A stretch of 64,000 nt of DNA from NCBI GenBank assembly GCA_949751835.1, contig CATKHK010000005.1, positions 1 through 64,000 of the forward strand, in the 5' to 3' direction. The notes below the pieces were generated by a model. That model made no database searches. It was not told where the DNA came from and saw only the letters and a program-made list of their open reading frames with translations. Position numbers and translations under genes: made by a program. This document shows, piece by piece, positions 19,462 to 30,951 of the stretch. Position 1 is the first letter of the stretch. Every line of letters starts with the position of its first letter. The stretch comes from Blepharisma japonicum. Its lineage: Eukaryota; Ciliophora; Heterotrichea; Heterotrichida; Blepharismidae.

Positions 19462-22400
19462 TTAATTAGAGTCTTCTGAGTTAAAATCAAAATCATAGCT
19501 TCCTAAATCCCCACCAGGACCTGAAAACAGCATATTATTCATTTTATAAGAGTCAATAAAGAAGTCATTTTCTTCTTGTTTTGGCTCTTCTTCAGATTGA
19601 GACTCTTCAGACTTCACCACAATTCTGCTGTTTAAAAGCTGATTTGTTGCAATAAGTTGTGGCAAAGATGGTGCCTCACTCGAATCTTCAATCTGGTCAA
19701 ACCCAAATCTCTTTTTAAACGCTTTAGAAAGCTTCTTTTGGGATTTTCTATTTCTTTCCTCTACAAATTCTTCTTCTTGATGGGCTTTTGAAGGAGTTTC
19801 TTCAGCTGTCGTCGTTTTAGAAGCTAATGTCTCTTTAGTGTCTTCAAAAATAGGTTTATCATATTTAGTTGGCATGTATCTTACTATATAAGTTATAGCT
19901 TTATCTTTAGAAGAAGTCGCAGTTGTAGGCTTTTTTTTCTTATAAATAGAAACTTGGAAATATGTGGTCGCGAGGAGAGATATAGAAATGGTGTAGCAGA
20001 TAATTATCATTTCTTGGGAAAGAGGGAAAGTAAATATGCTGAAAGTGTTTTTATTTGAAAAATCCTCAGGAATGATTACTTCTAGGGGGAAATAATACAT
20101 GTCTCGGTCTGTTATAAGCCAGATATTAAGCTTGATGTGCGGCTGGTCAAAGTGTGGGGAAAATAAAATATTGATGTCAATATGGCTCTGAGGGTCTATT
20201 ACCCTCTCTTTTTTGCAGTCTGGGATTTCTATGCCGTACATACTGCAAGAGTACCCTTCAAGTAAAATTGCTTGTAAAGTAGCTGGATAATTACCGTTGT
20301 TCCAAAGCTCGAGTGTTCTATTAAATTTGAAATTTTTTATAGGGAATTTTATGGAATTTACGAAATTTTCAATTTCGTTCATAGACACGCTAAAAATGAA
20401 CTCAGATAGACCTTTACGCTCAATAGTGCTGCAGGTTGTGTCGTCTTTTTCAGCTTTATTGTAGAAAACAAGGCTTGATGCGACTGCTTCTCCAACAATG
20501 ATTTTTTCTTCAAAAAAGGTATAATTGTTTCTGATTAAAAGAGTAGCATTATATTTGCCAGTAATTGAAGGCTGAAAATAAACAGACCCTATGATAATTG
20601 AAGAGTGGGGTGGGACAATGGTAGGTGCTTTTGAAGAAATATAAAATCCTTGAGAGGTTACTATATCAACTTCTGTATCACTATACAGCGAACACTCATC
20701 TTCACACCAATCATGGCATATACAATGCAGTATATTTGACGGCAGCTTAGGCTTGATATAATACTTTGGCTCTTCAAAAAACGAACTAACCACCCACATG
20801 ATTTTTGAAAAAAATGAAAAATTACTAAGTCTTCTTATAATTGGCTTGGCGACTTCTTCATTTATATGGTCAACAATCGGGATTTCTTCAGGGTGGGTTT
20901 TAGCACAGACTTTATATGAGTGTTCTTTTAATATAAATGGATGAATATTATCAAATTCTTCATCAGTGTATCATGTTTTATTTTCCTGAATTTCGCATTC
21001 TATATGTTTAAGTTCCTTTATTATATAATTCGGTGCTAAGATAAGCTGCACTAATAGTGGATAATCAGTCGGATTTGTAACATTTACATCATTCTGCACC
21101 CTTGAATTTACCTCAACAATTCCATAATTATTTTTGAAATCTATATCTATATAAGGTTCCTTAAACGATGAATAAATAGATGACGATATTTCAGAGCCTA
21201 CATCAGTTTTTATATTAATTCTTCCTACAGCTTCTTTAAATATAGGTGTTTTTTTCTTTTCTTTCCATACAGATAAATCTCCATACGTCGGGAAAGCTGA
21301 ATAATTCACGATAGGGTCATTTTCTAAGTTATACCGTTGGATAAAATGAATGTAGCCTATTGAAACTTCTTTTCCTGATGGTATCGCATAATTTACAATT
21401 TCTGGGCGCAAAAATGCTTGGTCAGTCTCTATATAAGTAACTTTTAGGTCATATTCACAGGTATTTTTTATTATAATTGGCCGAGAACTTGTAGCTCCTG
21501 GCAAAAGGTCTGCGAAATTGATAGAATGCAGCTCTAAAGAGCATGATAAAGATTTATAAGAAATCGGAATATAAAGATCGCCCATTGGAGTTTGGACTTT
21601 TATAGGCGGCTGGATTTCTGGCAAAATTATTAAATTTAGCTCCATATACACAGTGAACCCTGATTTTATAGTCAAATGTGTAGGATTTATAGCCAAACTT
21701 CTATCAATCTTATGAAGAGTCCCTTTTTGATGCCCCCAGTCTAAGAAATATAGAACTTTTATGGTATAATAATTAGAATTCATATGAAAAGTAATATTAG
21801 CATCATTGAAATTTGGGTTGTTAATAGCAAAAGATTTCGTTTTACTTTGGCCCATCAGGACAAGCCCAAAGTCAAGCTTCCCTTCAAATGGATATTCTAC
21901 GTGGTTATCAATTTCTAAAATAATTAAATTGCGCCTGTCCTGGATCATTTTAAATGGGATCATTCCTAGGTTAGTGACAACTTGGAGATAAGAGCTGTCA
22001 GGCTTATCAAATTTTGTGTTTATTTTAAAAGAAAATTCTGGGTCTAAATGATAAGGCGAAATTAGCGCTCCTGGTTGGAACTGTAAACTTGCCCATTTTG
22101 GTGCTATGATGTCGTTAACAATAATAGGGTTTTCAATATTACTTGATAAATAAACCAGTCTTTCAGAGTCTTTTTGATCTAAAAAATAAAGCGATTCAGG
22201 CTTATAATCAATTATATTATAATAAACAATTGAAAAATACTCAATAATAAGGTTATTTTTGTCGGTGGGAATTTTTATTTTTCCATAAAATTCTCCTTCT
22301 TCATAAGAAGTAAATGAAAGATACCCAATTACTTCATCTTTTTCTTTAGCCTTAATAGAAGTTTTATTTAATTCTAAAGAAAGATAGTCTTTTGATATAG

Positions 22401-23346
22401 AAGATTTATAATCAAGTATTTTTATAGGCTCATTTCTATAATTTGTCACTATAATAGGTGCTTTATACGTGAAATCTTTTTCATTTATCACCCCAAAATA
22501 AATAAATTTATTTTTTGTGTTTAATCCATTGTTATAGACCCTAATAGTGACAGGAATAACTAAATTGTCATGAGAAAGCTTCAGCTGAAACTTTGTGTGA
22601 TAAATCCCTTCTTTTTTGTAATTAGACGTAATTGTAGCTATTTTTACTTTTTTTCCAGGACTAATGATCATTTTTTCATTGGCTTTTTCCAAATCAATTT
22701 TCACATAAAAATCCAGACATTCTACATATTCAATTCATATAGGCTCAGAATGTGGGTTATGCAAATAAAAGTCTTTGCTTATAGGTTTGCCAAAGGATTC
22801 TATATTAATTTCTTCAAGGTTGTAGATATTTTGCGAGCAGACTCCTTTTAGCTGATAAATCGTTGGGGTTGAATTTGTATTGATTATCCAATGTGCACTG
22901 TGACTGCCTAGTTCTGTTGGGGTGAATAGGAATTTAAGCTCAACTGAGGTTTCAGGAGAAAATGAGTACCTTGGCAAGTTCTGCAAGCGAAAATGTGAAG
23001 AGTCTGTCATAAATTCGCTGTGAATGAATATTTTGTTCATTTTCGATTTGTTTGATATAAAGGCTGAGGCTACTTGTGTGGAGAACAGAGTTGTATTGGA
23101 GAATTCTAATACCTGTGGGCTTATAGTTAGGCCTTTCATTCTTGTAAATGGTTCATATAATGGGAAGCTGCTCCTAGGAAATATCTCATTAATTGCATTT
23201 TTTGCATGGTTTCTCCCAATAAGTTCAATAGATTCGTCTACAGGTTTTACCTTAAGCCTGATCGGGGGACTACCAGAAACCACAAAGACTGTTGAATTTA
23301 TAAGACAAAAGAGACTAGAAAATAAAATCACAACTAGTAATTTCAT
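19462..23346 (-). CDS. TMEM131-like type I membrane protein
   Basis: 1294 aa from ATG at 23346 to TAA at 19462-19464, one frame across two TGA-Trp (22735, 20971). It has a signal peptide (MKLLVVILFSSLFCLINST), a long extracellular/lumenal region of repeated beta-sandwich (PapD-like/ASH-type) units, one membrane helix near residues 1108-1135 (EMIIICYTISISLLATTYF) followed by KKKK, and a cytosolic acidic/Ser tail of ~160 residues. The opening unit (LTISPQVLEFSNTTLFSTQV...HFRLQNLP) and the whole plan match TMEM131/TMEM131L, which help procollagen and other cargo leave the ER. Cargo here is unknown. The gene is convergent with SNAPC3 (17-bp gap). Confidence 0.75.
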
Positions 23347-23453
23347 TATTGAAATAAATGGAATTTTTGCTTTTCAATCAAATCGGAATTATTTTTTTAT
23401 CAATATGTCAAGCCTATTAACTGATATTATCTGAAAGCATATGAATTATTTGA

Positions 23454-24170
23454 TTATTTCTTTTTTCCAAACGGATTCGACCAAACCTTTTTCGGAGGAG
23501 AAGTATTGAAAACTTCTTTGAAAAACGTTCTAAAGCCAAACGAAGACAGAAGATTTCCCATCTCGAACTCGCACATCACCCTTACAAATTCAGCTTCATC
23601 AATAACCTTTGACGTCTTATCTGCAATAATTTGATCACAAATTTTTTTTATCCCATCCGCTTCCACTTGTTTCAGTTCGTCTAAATATTTTCTATTTTTC
23701 AGCTCAAGAGATTCAGAGCACTGTTGGGTGGTCACCAAATTTCCAAGACTGTTGACGCAATGCTGAAAAATTGTTTTGAAAACTTGGTCTCTTAGTCTAC
23801 TTATTTCGATAACTCCTTCTGAAGTTTCGTCAAATACTTGGAATAATAAGCTTGCTTTGTCAATATTGCTTCCTTTGCCGAGCATAATACCAATAACCAA
23901 GAGATCTCGTAAGAAATATTCACCTTCTTCTTTCCTTAAATTATAAAACATTTCGTTGATTTTTACATGTGGGCCGAAATCGACGATGCTAATCCTTAGC
24001 TGCCGTGAAATTCTTTTAAGCTGGGCTTGGTTGATTCGTCCCATATGGCTGAACTTTCGGAAAGTGCTGTCTATTAAATGAACGTTAATGTCTTGAAAAC
24101 CGAGGCCTTCTTCAGCTGCAGATATGATTATTTCTTCCGAAGATCTTGGCCTTGATTTTGCGCATCCCAT
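23454..24170 (-). CDS. putative N-myristoylated EF-hand-like protein
   Basis: 238 aa from ATG at 24170 to TAA at 23454-23456. The N-terminus MGCAKSRPRSSEE fits N-myristoylation at Gly2 with palmitoylation of Cys3, so attachment to plasma membrane or ciliary membrane is likely. The middle (LFQVFDETSEGVIEISRLRD, about residues 105-125) has the helix-loop-helix shape of an EF-hand whose loop has lost part of the calcium ligands; a recoverin/calcineurin-B-like fold is possible. The C-terminus is basic (NPFGKKK). No TGA. Family assignment is tentative. Confidence 0.7.
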   Translation of the reverse strand: MGCAKSRPRSSEEIIISAAEEGLGFQDINVHLIDSTFRKFSHMGRINQAQLKRISRQLRISIVDFGPHVKINEMFYNLRKEEGEYFLRDLLVIGIMLGKGSNIDKASLLFQVFDETSEGVIEISRLRDQVFKTIFQHCVNSLGNLVTTQQCSESLELKNRKYLDELKQVEADGIKKICDQIIADKTSKVIDEAEFVRVMCEFEMGNLLSSFGFRTFFKEVFNTSPPKKVWSNPFGKKK

Positions 24171-24207
24171 TTTTTTAACGGATTATTATGGCTTAAGAAC
24201 TCTTCCT

Positions 24208-25480
24208 TATGATATTTTTATTGAAAATTAATTATTTGCTTAAACATTTGGTTATTTATTGTGCTTTATGTTTCTGGCAGCCTAAAGTCATATTTTTTAT
24301 CAAATCAGGCTCTATTATGTTTACGAATTCATCAAAAGGACACATTTCTACACACCCAGGCAAGGTTAAAACCTTATCATTATACTGAATTGATACAAAA
24401 TATCCTCCATTTTCTCCATATAGTTCAAATCTAAGAGTTGACGCAAAGAGAGGGTTCCAGCCGTCCCAAACACCCATAAATATCAAAAATCCTGCCAAAG
24501 TTGTATCGTGAGCTGAATAAAGAGAAAGTTTTACAGTCGTCTCATTTAAAATTGTCATATTAAACTGCTGGATAATTGCTTCAAAAAATTCTGTTGATGA
24601 TAATGCTGCACCTTCTGGGGTAAAATAATAAGTATTTGTATAATTGAACATACCTATAAGTTCCATATAAATCTCATTAGTAACTCCTTCAGGCAGTGGA
24701 AAACCGTCGAAAAGCTCACAAACCATGGTATCCCCAAAATTTGAAGCGTCTTCATAGGATGCATTTGTGTTGAAAATTTTATTGACTTGAGCTTGGAGCC
24801 CAGAATTTATATATTCTGTTACTCTTTCCTGATATGCTTGAGAATTAGGAATATCATTAGAAATTTGATCAAATCTTGGACAGGAATCTCCAAAAACATA
24901 TAACATGGTATCATATTCCATCGCTACTACATGAATAGGAATTGGCTGGCATTTTGTAGGCAAAGCATAGTTGCCAAGCTTAGCTTGAACATTAGAGAGA
25001 CCATCAATTTTTATAAGTGGGATTGCTTTTTGCAAATTTGCATTAGAAATTATTGGGCCATTTGGGTAAAGGCCTGATAATAGGCTTTCAGCGCTCATAA
25101 TGGTTCTGTTTACGTCTGTTGAGCGAACATATATTTCAGTACTATCATAATTTGGCTTTAAAAAAGATTGATCAATTATATATCTTTGCCTGAGCTGGAC
25201 ACCGTTCATATAGTGCTGCCTCATTCCTGCTGGAGTTAGTTCTTGAAGTCCTTGTGGTCATGTACCTGTATCTCAGTTGAATTTTCAATATGAAGCTCTT
25301 GCCCCATGCCGAAAAGTAATAACTGATGATAATAAAGCTGCCTCAGCTATTGATATTAGAAGCAATATTATCATCAAATTAGTATATATATTCGACAATG
25401 CAAGAGTTATCTACTAATTCAATATGGTATTTTAATTTTTCAACCAATCATAGATGGAATTTATTTAAATTTTTAGTTTC
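24208..25480. repeat. duplicated acid-phosphatase segment, copy 1
   Basis: About 1.27 kb that recurs at 26318-27590 (offset 2109 bp) with few differences. It includes the whole histidine acid phosphatase gene, roughly 45 bp of 3' flank and about 100 bp of 5' flank; similarity fades outside these limits. Boundaries are judged by eye. Confidence 0.8.
24256..25374 (-). CDS. histidine acid phosphatase, copy 1
   Basis: 372 aa from ATG at 25374 to TAA at 24256-24258, with three TGA-Trp just after the active site (SYWKFNWDTGTW). It has a signal peptide (MIILLLISIAEAALLSS), then the catalytic motif RHGARA at residues 22-27 and the HD proton donor H289-D290 in YSAHDTT. Several N-glycosylation sequons (NTNAS, NYTN, NETT). 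It belongs to branch-2 histidine phosphatases (lysosomal or secreted acid phosphatases), hydrolysing phosphomonoesters in food vacuoles, lysosomes or outside the cell. The family's usual Pro after RHGxR is Ala/Ser here, unlike the third copy (RHGARSP). Near-identical to the gene at 26365-27483. Confidence 0.93.
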
Positions 25481-26364
25481 AGAGGAATTAAAATTTTTAT
25501 AAATTCGAAATTATAAAGGTTTTTGCTAATGCACTTAGTAGAGTTATAGTTTTTTAGATATATAGCTCCAATTAGTCTATATATAATTAAAGGAAAAGAG
25601 TATTCAACAAAATTTTGATAAAAAGAGCAATATTGAGATCGTAAAAAATTAATATCAAAAAGTAGTATCAAGGGCTAATCAGCTATATCAAGATGCTAGA
25701 AGATAAGATGCGTGAAATAAAAAAATTCAAAATATCAAATTAAATATAGAAAAATAAAGACTATTTTGGTATCTCTCTCGGAATAATATATAATATATAT
25801 TCTAGGGGCAAGTAAAAAATCAGTTAATATGATATATAGCTGTTTTTAAGCAGCTTAAAAATTACTGACAAAATGATCAAAGACTCAGTTTTCATGCCCA
25901 AAACCATGACTGTCCATACATAGCAAGTCAGTATATCAACGTTTACAGAAGTTAAAACTGAATAATGGATCTTATCTTCAGGTAAGAATTACCGTTTCAA
26001 TATATAAGCAGAAAGACGCTCCATCCTACTGAGAAAGCCTAATGGAAGCATATGTCGGACTAAAATTTGATGAATGCCAAGATGGAAGAATCACAGAATT
26101 TAATGGAAAAGAGTTTGATCCTTCCAATTAGCCTTTTGGTGTAGGAAGATTTTCTGAATTATCATTGCTTTTACAAATGATTCAAAAGAAATTCGACTTC
26201 CACACAAAATGTGCATAATTGCACTTTTTTATTATGGCAGAAGGATTAGTTCAATTAGGCTATGAACAAAATATTAATAAAATTTTTAATAGTCTTTTTT
26301 TTCGTTCCTGCTCCTCTATGATATTTTTATTGAAAATTAATTATTTGCTTAAATATTTGGTTAT
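25375..26364. other. spacer between phosphatase copies, with gene relic
   Basis: 990 bp. The outer parts are phosphatase flanks and AT-rich sequence. The middle (about 25865-26217) holds the degraded gene described separately. No intact gene is seen. Confidence 0.5.
25865..26217 (+). pseudogene. degraded fragment of an unknown host gene
   Basis: The composition here turns codon-like on the plus strand. Stretches such as KDAPSYWESLMEAYVGLKF (Trp by TGA) and FGVGRFSELSLLLQMIQKKF read as protein but are separated by TAG/TAA stops, and no start is evident. I do not recognise the parent gene. It sits between the two acid phosphatase copies, so it may have been carried along and lost when the segment duplicated. 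Confidence 0.45.
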
Positions 26365-27590
26365 TTATTGTGCTTTATGTTTCTGGCAGCCTAAAGTCAT
26401 ATTTTTTATCAAATCAGGCTCTATTATGTTTACGAATTCATCAAAAGGACACATTTCTACACACCCAGGCAAGGTTAAAACCTTATCATTATACTGAATT
26501 GATACAAAATATCCTCCATTTTCTCCATATAGTTCAAATCTAAGAGTTGACGCAAAGAGAGGGTTCCAGCCGTCCCAAACACCCATAAATATCAAAAATC
26601 CTGCCAAAGTTGTATCGTGAGCTGAATAAAGAGAAAGTTTTACAGTCGTCTCATTTAAAATTGTCATATTAAACTGCTGGATAATTGCTTCAAAAAATTC
26701 TGTTGATGATAATGCTGCACCTTCTGGGGTAAAATAATAAGTATTTGTGTAATTGTACATGCCTATAAGTTCCATATAAATCTCATTAGTAACTCCTTCA
26801 GGTAGTGGAAAACCGTCGAAAAGTTCACAAACCATGGTATCCCCAAAATTTGAAGCGTCTTCATAGGATGCATTTGTGTTGAAAATTTTATTGACTTGAG
26901 CTTGGAGCCCAGAATTTATATATTCTGTTACTCTTTCCTGGTATGCTTGAGTATTTGGAATATCATTATACAATTGATCAAATCTTGGGCAGGAATCTCC
27001 AAAAGCATATAGCATGGTATCATATTTCATCTCTACTACATGAATAGGAATTGGCTGGTATTTTGTAGGCAAAGCATAGTTGCCAAGCTTAGCTTGAATA
27101 TTAGAGAGATCATCAATTTGTATAGGTGGAATTGCTTTTTGTAAATTTGCATTAGAAATTGTTGGGCCATTTGGGTAAAGGCCTGATAATAGGCTTTCAG
27201 CGCTCATAATGGTTCTGTTTACGTCTGTTGAGCGAACATATATTTCAGTACTATCATAATTCGGCTTTAAAAAAGACTGATCAATTATATATCTTTGTCT
27301 GAGCTGGACACCGTTCATATAGTGCTGCCTCATTCCCGCTGGAGTTAGTTCTTGAAGTCCTTGTGGTCATATACCTGTATCTCAGCTGAATTTGTAATAT
27401 GAAGCTCTTGCCCCATGCCGAAAAGTAATAACTGATGATAATAAAGCTGCCTGAGCTATTGGGATTAGAAGCAATATTATCATCAAATTAAAATATTTAT
27501 TCGACAGTGCAAGAAGTTATCAACTAATTTAATATGGTATTTTAATTTTTTCAAAAAATCATCGATTTAATGTATTTAAATTTATTGCTT
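26318..27590. repeat. duplicated acid-phosphatase segment, copy 2
   Basis: Second copy of the segment at 24208-25480. Its 5' flank matches less well (AT-rich, small indels) than the coding part, as expected if coding sequence is under constraint or the duplication is not brand new. Confidence 0.8.
26365..27483 (-). CDS. histidine acid phosphatase, copy 2
   Basis: 372 aa from ATG at 27483 to TAA at 26365-26367. Same architecture as copy 1: signal peptide (MIILLLIPIAQAALLSS), RHGARA at residues 22-27, HD at 289-290, and Trp by TGA (FSWDTG, GIWPQG). About a dozen amino-acid differences from copy 1 are clustered in the middle cap region (for example VEMKYDTMLYAFG against VAMEYDTMLYVFG), the part that shapes the substrate pocket in this family. 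Both copies are intact, so both are probably expressed; substrate divergence is only a possibility. Confidence 0.93.
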
Positions 27591-27649
27591 AGGAATTTTT
27601 AAAAATTCTTTATTACTTTTTACCTTAAAAATATACATAATAACTATAG

Positions 27650-27880
27650 AGAGTTGATCGAATATTCAATTTGATTCCAAAAATACAGTTGAGCATATTT
27701 CATTTCAAAAATACAGTTGAGCATATTTCATTTAAGGAAAATCAAAAAATTTATATCTTAAGTGAGGGATTTATATATGAAACTGCTAAGGATAATGTTT
27801 ATATATGGAATTTTATTGCAATATTTGGGATGGATGGCCTTTCGGAGAAATTTCTTCGTTCTGTAGCTATTTTACATTAA
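27650..27880 (+). pseudogene. ORF remnant containing a 28-bp tandem duplication
   Basis: An open frame of 76 codons without an ATG, ending in TAA. The 3' half (YETAKDNVYIWNFIAIFGMDGL) looks like protein. The 5' half contains a perfect 28-bp tandem duplication (27678-27705 and 27706-27733), which is not a multiple of three and so shifts the repeat's frame. Probably a dead gene end; family not recognised. Confidence 0.35.
27678..27733. repeat. perfect 28-bp tandem duplication
   Basis: Two identical adjacent 28-bp units beginning caaaaatacagttgagcata. Recent, since there are no differences. Confidence 0.9.
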
Positions 27881-28257
27881 GAAAATTTAATTTTCTTTGG
27901 GTACTTTTTTGAAGAAAGAAAAGGGGATATCATAAGTTTGACTGAAATGTGAAAGGTGTAGAAAAAGCCCAAAAAGAAAAATCAAAAATTGAGATGAGAG
28001 ATTCTAATGATTTTAATTTGAGTTTTAATAAATCACATTTATTTACTGCTTAATATATTATTTTCATTTATCGAATTAATTAATCTTTACATAAGAAAAA
28101 TATAGGAGCCATAGTCAATTTCTGAGCATCTAAATTCTAGATAGATTACTTTATCGCTTGATAACTTCAAAAAAAAATTCAAGTTCAAATCATAGCAACA
28201 AACAACAGCAATCGTTCACCACCAGAGCAAACCCTCTGTTCGTTACATCAACAAAAG

Positions 28258-28386
28258 TTATTTTTCAGGAATGCTTTTTGATAAAATAGAAAATTCCTCA
28301 TCACTTTGTGTCACCTCGAATCCTACACAATCCTTCAAAATGTTCTCCAAGCTTCTCGAAACCTCAGTTCACCAGAAGATGCTCCA
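28258..28386 (-). pseudogene. short protein-like remnant
   Basis: On the minus strand a frame of about 40 codons between a TAG and a TAA reads like a real protein end (SLENILKDCVGFEVTQSDEE, then FSILSKSIPEK), but it has no start codon. The local base composition is also less AT-rich than the surrounding spacer. Probably the tail of a lost gene. Confidence 0.35.
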
Positions 28387-28548
28387 CTATTTGGCACGAA
28401 AGTGCGCTTTATTGAAAATAGTAAATACCATTTTATAATAATAACAGAGTAAATTGAATGCATCAGCAGAATAAATTGCAAGTCCTAATCTGCAATATTC
28501 GTTCTTTTTATTACAAAAATCAATTTAATTTTATATTATTAAAAATTA

Positions 28549-29367
28549 ATGATAAAAATCCCTCAACTTTCCCAAGAATATAGCTCCAATTATAGTCGAT
28601 ATCTTTATGCACTCAATAATGATTTATATAATTTGCAGGTATACACTTTTGACGCAGAAACCCAAAAATCGAATGAGCCTAATGAAGGATTTCGACCCAA
28701 TTATCATATAAATAGTATTCAATTCAAAAGTGGAGAACTAATTTGTGCGAGAAGTCGAGGAGGTGAAAATCTGTGACTAATAAATGCTAAAACCCTTGAT
28801 ATCTCATTCAGAAATATTCCAAAATATTGCTGTTCTGGGCCTTTTAGTTTATATTGAGATAACAATTTTTATTCTTTTGGAGGATGATTCATAGACGACA
28901 ATAATAATTTTGCTTATAAATATGATTTGATGCAAGATAAATGAACGAAAATCAGTAATTTTTCAAAAAATCTTTGCTGGTGCTCATGTGTTTACTATAA
29001 AAATTTGATTTTAATAGCATCTTTTTTACATTCCGAAATATTTCTTTATGACATCATAGCTGATGGCTATTCAATTATATCATTTTTGGAATGAAGTGAA
29101 GACAAATGCAAGGTAATATTTGTTGGAAATTCTAGAGCATATTTAGTAATAGATGGAGGTGGAATTTTCGAAAGTGGACCTGAAGATGAATATAGATGAA
29201 ATTTCCTTTCTCTTCAATGAAATATCAAAATAATAGGTACTTATATTCCATGGATTTCATATAATAATTATGTTTATTTTGAAACACACAATCTTTTTCA
29301 AAAAATTTTTTATTTATTTGACTTAAGCACTAAAAAAATTGTGCAAATCGAACTTTATAAAATTTAA
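28549..29367 (+). CDS. kelch-like beta-propeller protein
   Basis: 272 aa from ATG 28549 to TAA 29365-29367, in one frame that crosses seven TGA codons; read with the standard code it breaks into fragments. The TGA-Trp fall where kelch blades need them: LYSFGGWF and YKYDLMQDKWTKISN match the kelch pattern of a Gly pair followed by Tyr...Trp about a blade later, and further weak blades follow (GENLWLINAKT, NLFQKIFYLFDLSTKK). It is short for a full six-blade propeller, so it may be a diverged or partial one. Kelch propellers bind proteins, often as ubiquitin-ligase adaptors; no BTB or F-box is present. The high TGA share and isolated position suggest fast evolution. Confidence 0.65.
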
Positions 29368-30390
29368 GAAATATTATCAATATAATAATAAATCGGAAAA
29401 ATAAAATAATAAGAGTTATATTTAATACTCGTTAAAATAAATCAATATTTATGGTATACTGATAATGAATTAAGAGTTTCTAGTACGGCATCATAGCTAT
29501 TCATTATTGTTTTTTTGCTCACTCTATATATTTAATAGATTATTAAAGAGAGTTTAATAATAAAATTAATTAAATTTTTCATTTCTTATTACTCAAGAAT
29601 TTTTTCTTTTCCTATGATATTGATATAGCAATTAAATTTTAATAAATCAAAAGATTTAAATTTTATAAATTTAATAACTTATCCCCTTTTAAATTCTGAA
29701 TTTCTTTCTATAACTTTCTATTAAGAAGCAATTTCAATCATGGTAAAACTTTCTTCTCAAAAACACTGAAAATTCAGCACCAGCATAGCAGATATCTTTT
29801 TACACTTCACAATAAAGCAAAAAAATAAGCTCCAGTGCTTTGAAGTTGGAAATTCGAGGAGAAATTTACGAATTGTGCTGGTGTGCTGAATAAGAAAATC
29901 AGAGAGTTTATAGATGAGATTCTTGTTTTAAGAAGAAAATTGACCCCTTAAGGGGTGATAACCGTAACAATTATTATATAATATAAAGTAAAGATTATGA
30001 ATAAGAAACTTAAGGATTGCCTGAAAATTTTAATGCTAAGAAAAGATAGTTCTGGTAAACCACTACTAGTGCGTTCAAAAGCAGGCGAAATTTTTTCTAA
30101 ACACCTTTTTAGCTACAACTAGACTTGATAAATTAAGTTTGCTATTAAGATTGAGCGAAATGTATAGAAAACTCATAGAATTTCAGATGAGATTTATCAT
30201 TAATTTAATGTGATTTATTTAAAAGTAATTTGATTGGCTAGGGCATATTCAAATTAATCATTTGTATGCATAATTCTATTTATTAATGACTACTTCGAAT
30301 ATATGCCAAAATTTTATTCACAAAGGAGTTATAATTACAAGAAAAAATGATTTACAACTACATCTAATATAAAAATAGTGTGATAAGATC
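29368..30390. other. gene-poor AT-rich spacer
   Basis: About 1 kb. It contains one possible 57-codon ORF (29740-29913), an imperfect inverted pair (29772-29785 and 29876-29891) and a perfect 14-nt palindrome accccttaaggggt at 29943-29956. None of these can be tied to a known element. Confidence 0.45.
29740..29913 (+). CDS. possible small basic ORF, weak
   Basis: 57 codons from ATG to TAG with two TGA-Trp (QKHWKFS, VLVCWIRKS). Basic and hydrophobic, no recognised domain. Base composition is less AT-biased than the flanks, which is the only positive sign. It may be a relic like its neighbours. Confidence 0.2.
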
Positions 30391-30951
30391 ATGGATAGTG
30401 AAGTGTAAATGCAACTTAGAGATTACCGAATGAAAGTTGTAATATTAGGAAATGATTGCGCTGGAAAATCATCCTTATTGCTTTTATACAGGCAAAGAAT
30501 TTTTTGAAAATTACTTACCTACACTTGGAATTGATTTGTAAGTTTTATTAAGAAAGCGTGATCAATTGAATTTGAAGGGAAATTTATAAATTTCCAAGTA
30601 TGGGGCACCGCAGGGCAGCCAAGATTTTATGGATGATGAGATATTACATTTTTTGGATGCGCAAGCGGTATTATAATAGTTATTGACTTAACAAATCCTG
30701 AAGCTTTAGATGCTGCAGCTTATTGAAAAAGAGAGCTTAATTCGAATCTTCCGGTAAATAAAATACCAATTCTTCTCATTGGAAGCAAAGCTGATCTTGA
30801 GCACGAGAGAGTGATCACTTATGATGAAGCCAAAAAGGTTGCAGATGAATTGAAGATTATGTATATAGAAACCTCAACTAAAACAGGAAAGAATGTAGAT
30901 AAAGCATTTGAAATTTTATTAAGAAGTATGATGATGATGTGATATATTTAA
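30391..30951 (+). CDS. Rab-like small GTPase, copy 1, altered switch I
   Basis: Two 15-nt introns (30405-30419 GTAAATGCAACTTAG; 30538-30552 GTAAGTTTTATTAAG) give an open frame of 176 aa with Trp by TGA. G1 is GNDCAGKSS, G3 is VWGTAGQ (Gly where most Rabs have Asp), G4 is GSKAD (usual N/TKxD) and G5 is ETSTK. The switch I stretch is strange: the used frame reads YRQRIFWKLLTYTWNWF, while the +1 frame of the same DNA reads TGKEFFENYLPTLGIDF, a textbook Rab switch I. A gain of one base before and a loss after would explain this. There are no C-terminal Cys for prenylation. It is either a decaying pair member or a changed GTPase. Confidence 0.65.
30405..30419 (+). other. 15-nt intron in Rab-like gene, copy 1
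   Basis: GTAAATGCAACTTAG. Unspliced, it puts a TAA in frame after MDSEV. Spliced, it joins MDSEV to DYRMKVVILG, the usual start of a Rab G domain. Confidence 0.8.

Noticed and set aside
28549-29367. Reading genes with many TGA codons as pseudogenes
   Set aside because: TGA replaces Trp at invariant positions in unrelated families across the window, and frames stay open for over 1000 codons apart from TGA; recoding explains all cases.
29772-29891. Transposon or MITE with terminal inverted repeats
   Set aside because: The inverted pair is imperfect and short, no target-site duplication is visible and no second copy occurs in the window.
30480-30560. Programmed ribosomal frameshifting in the Rab-like genes
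   Set aside because: It would need two opposite shifts within ~80 nt in each gene, and the unshifted spliced frame is already open; no slippery element is evident.
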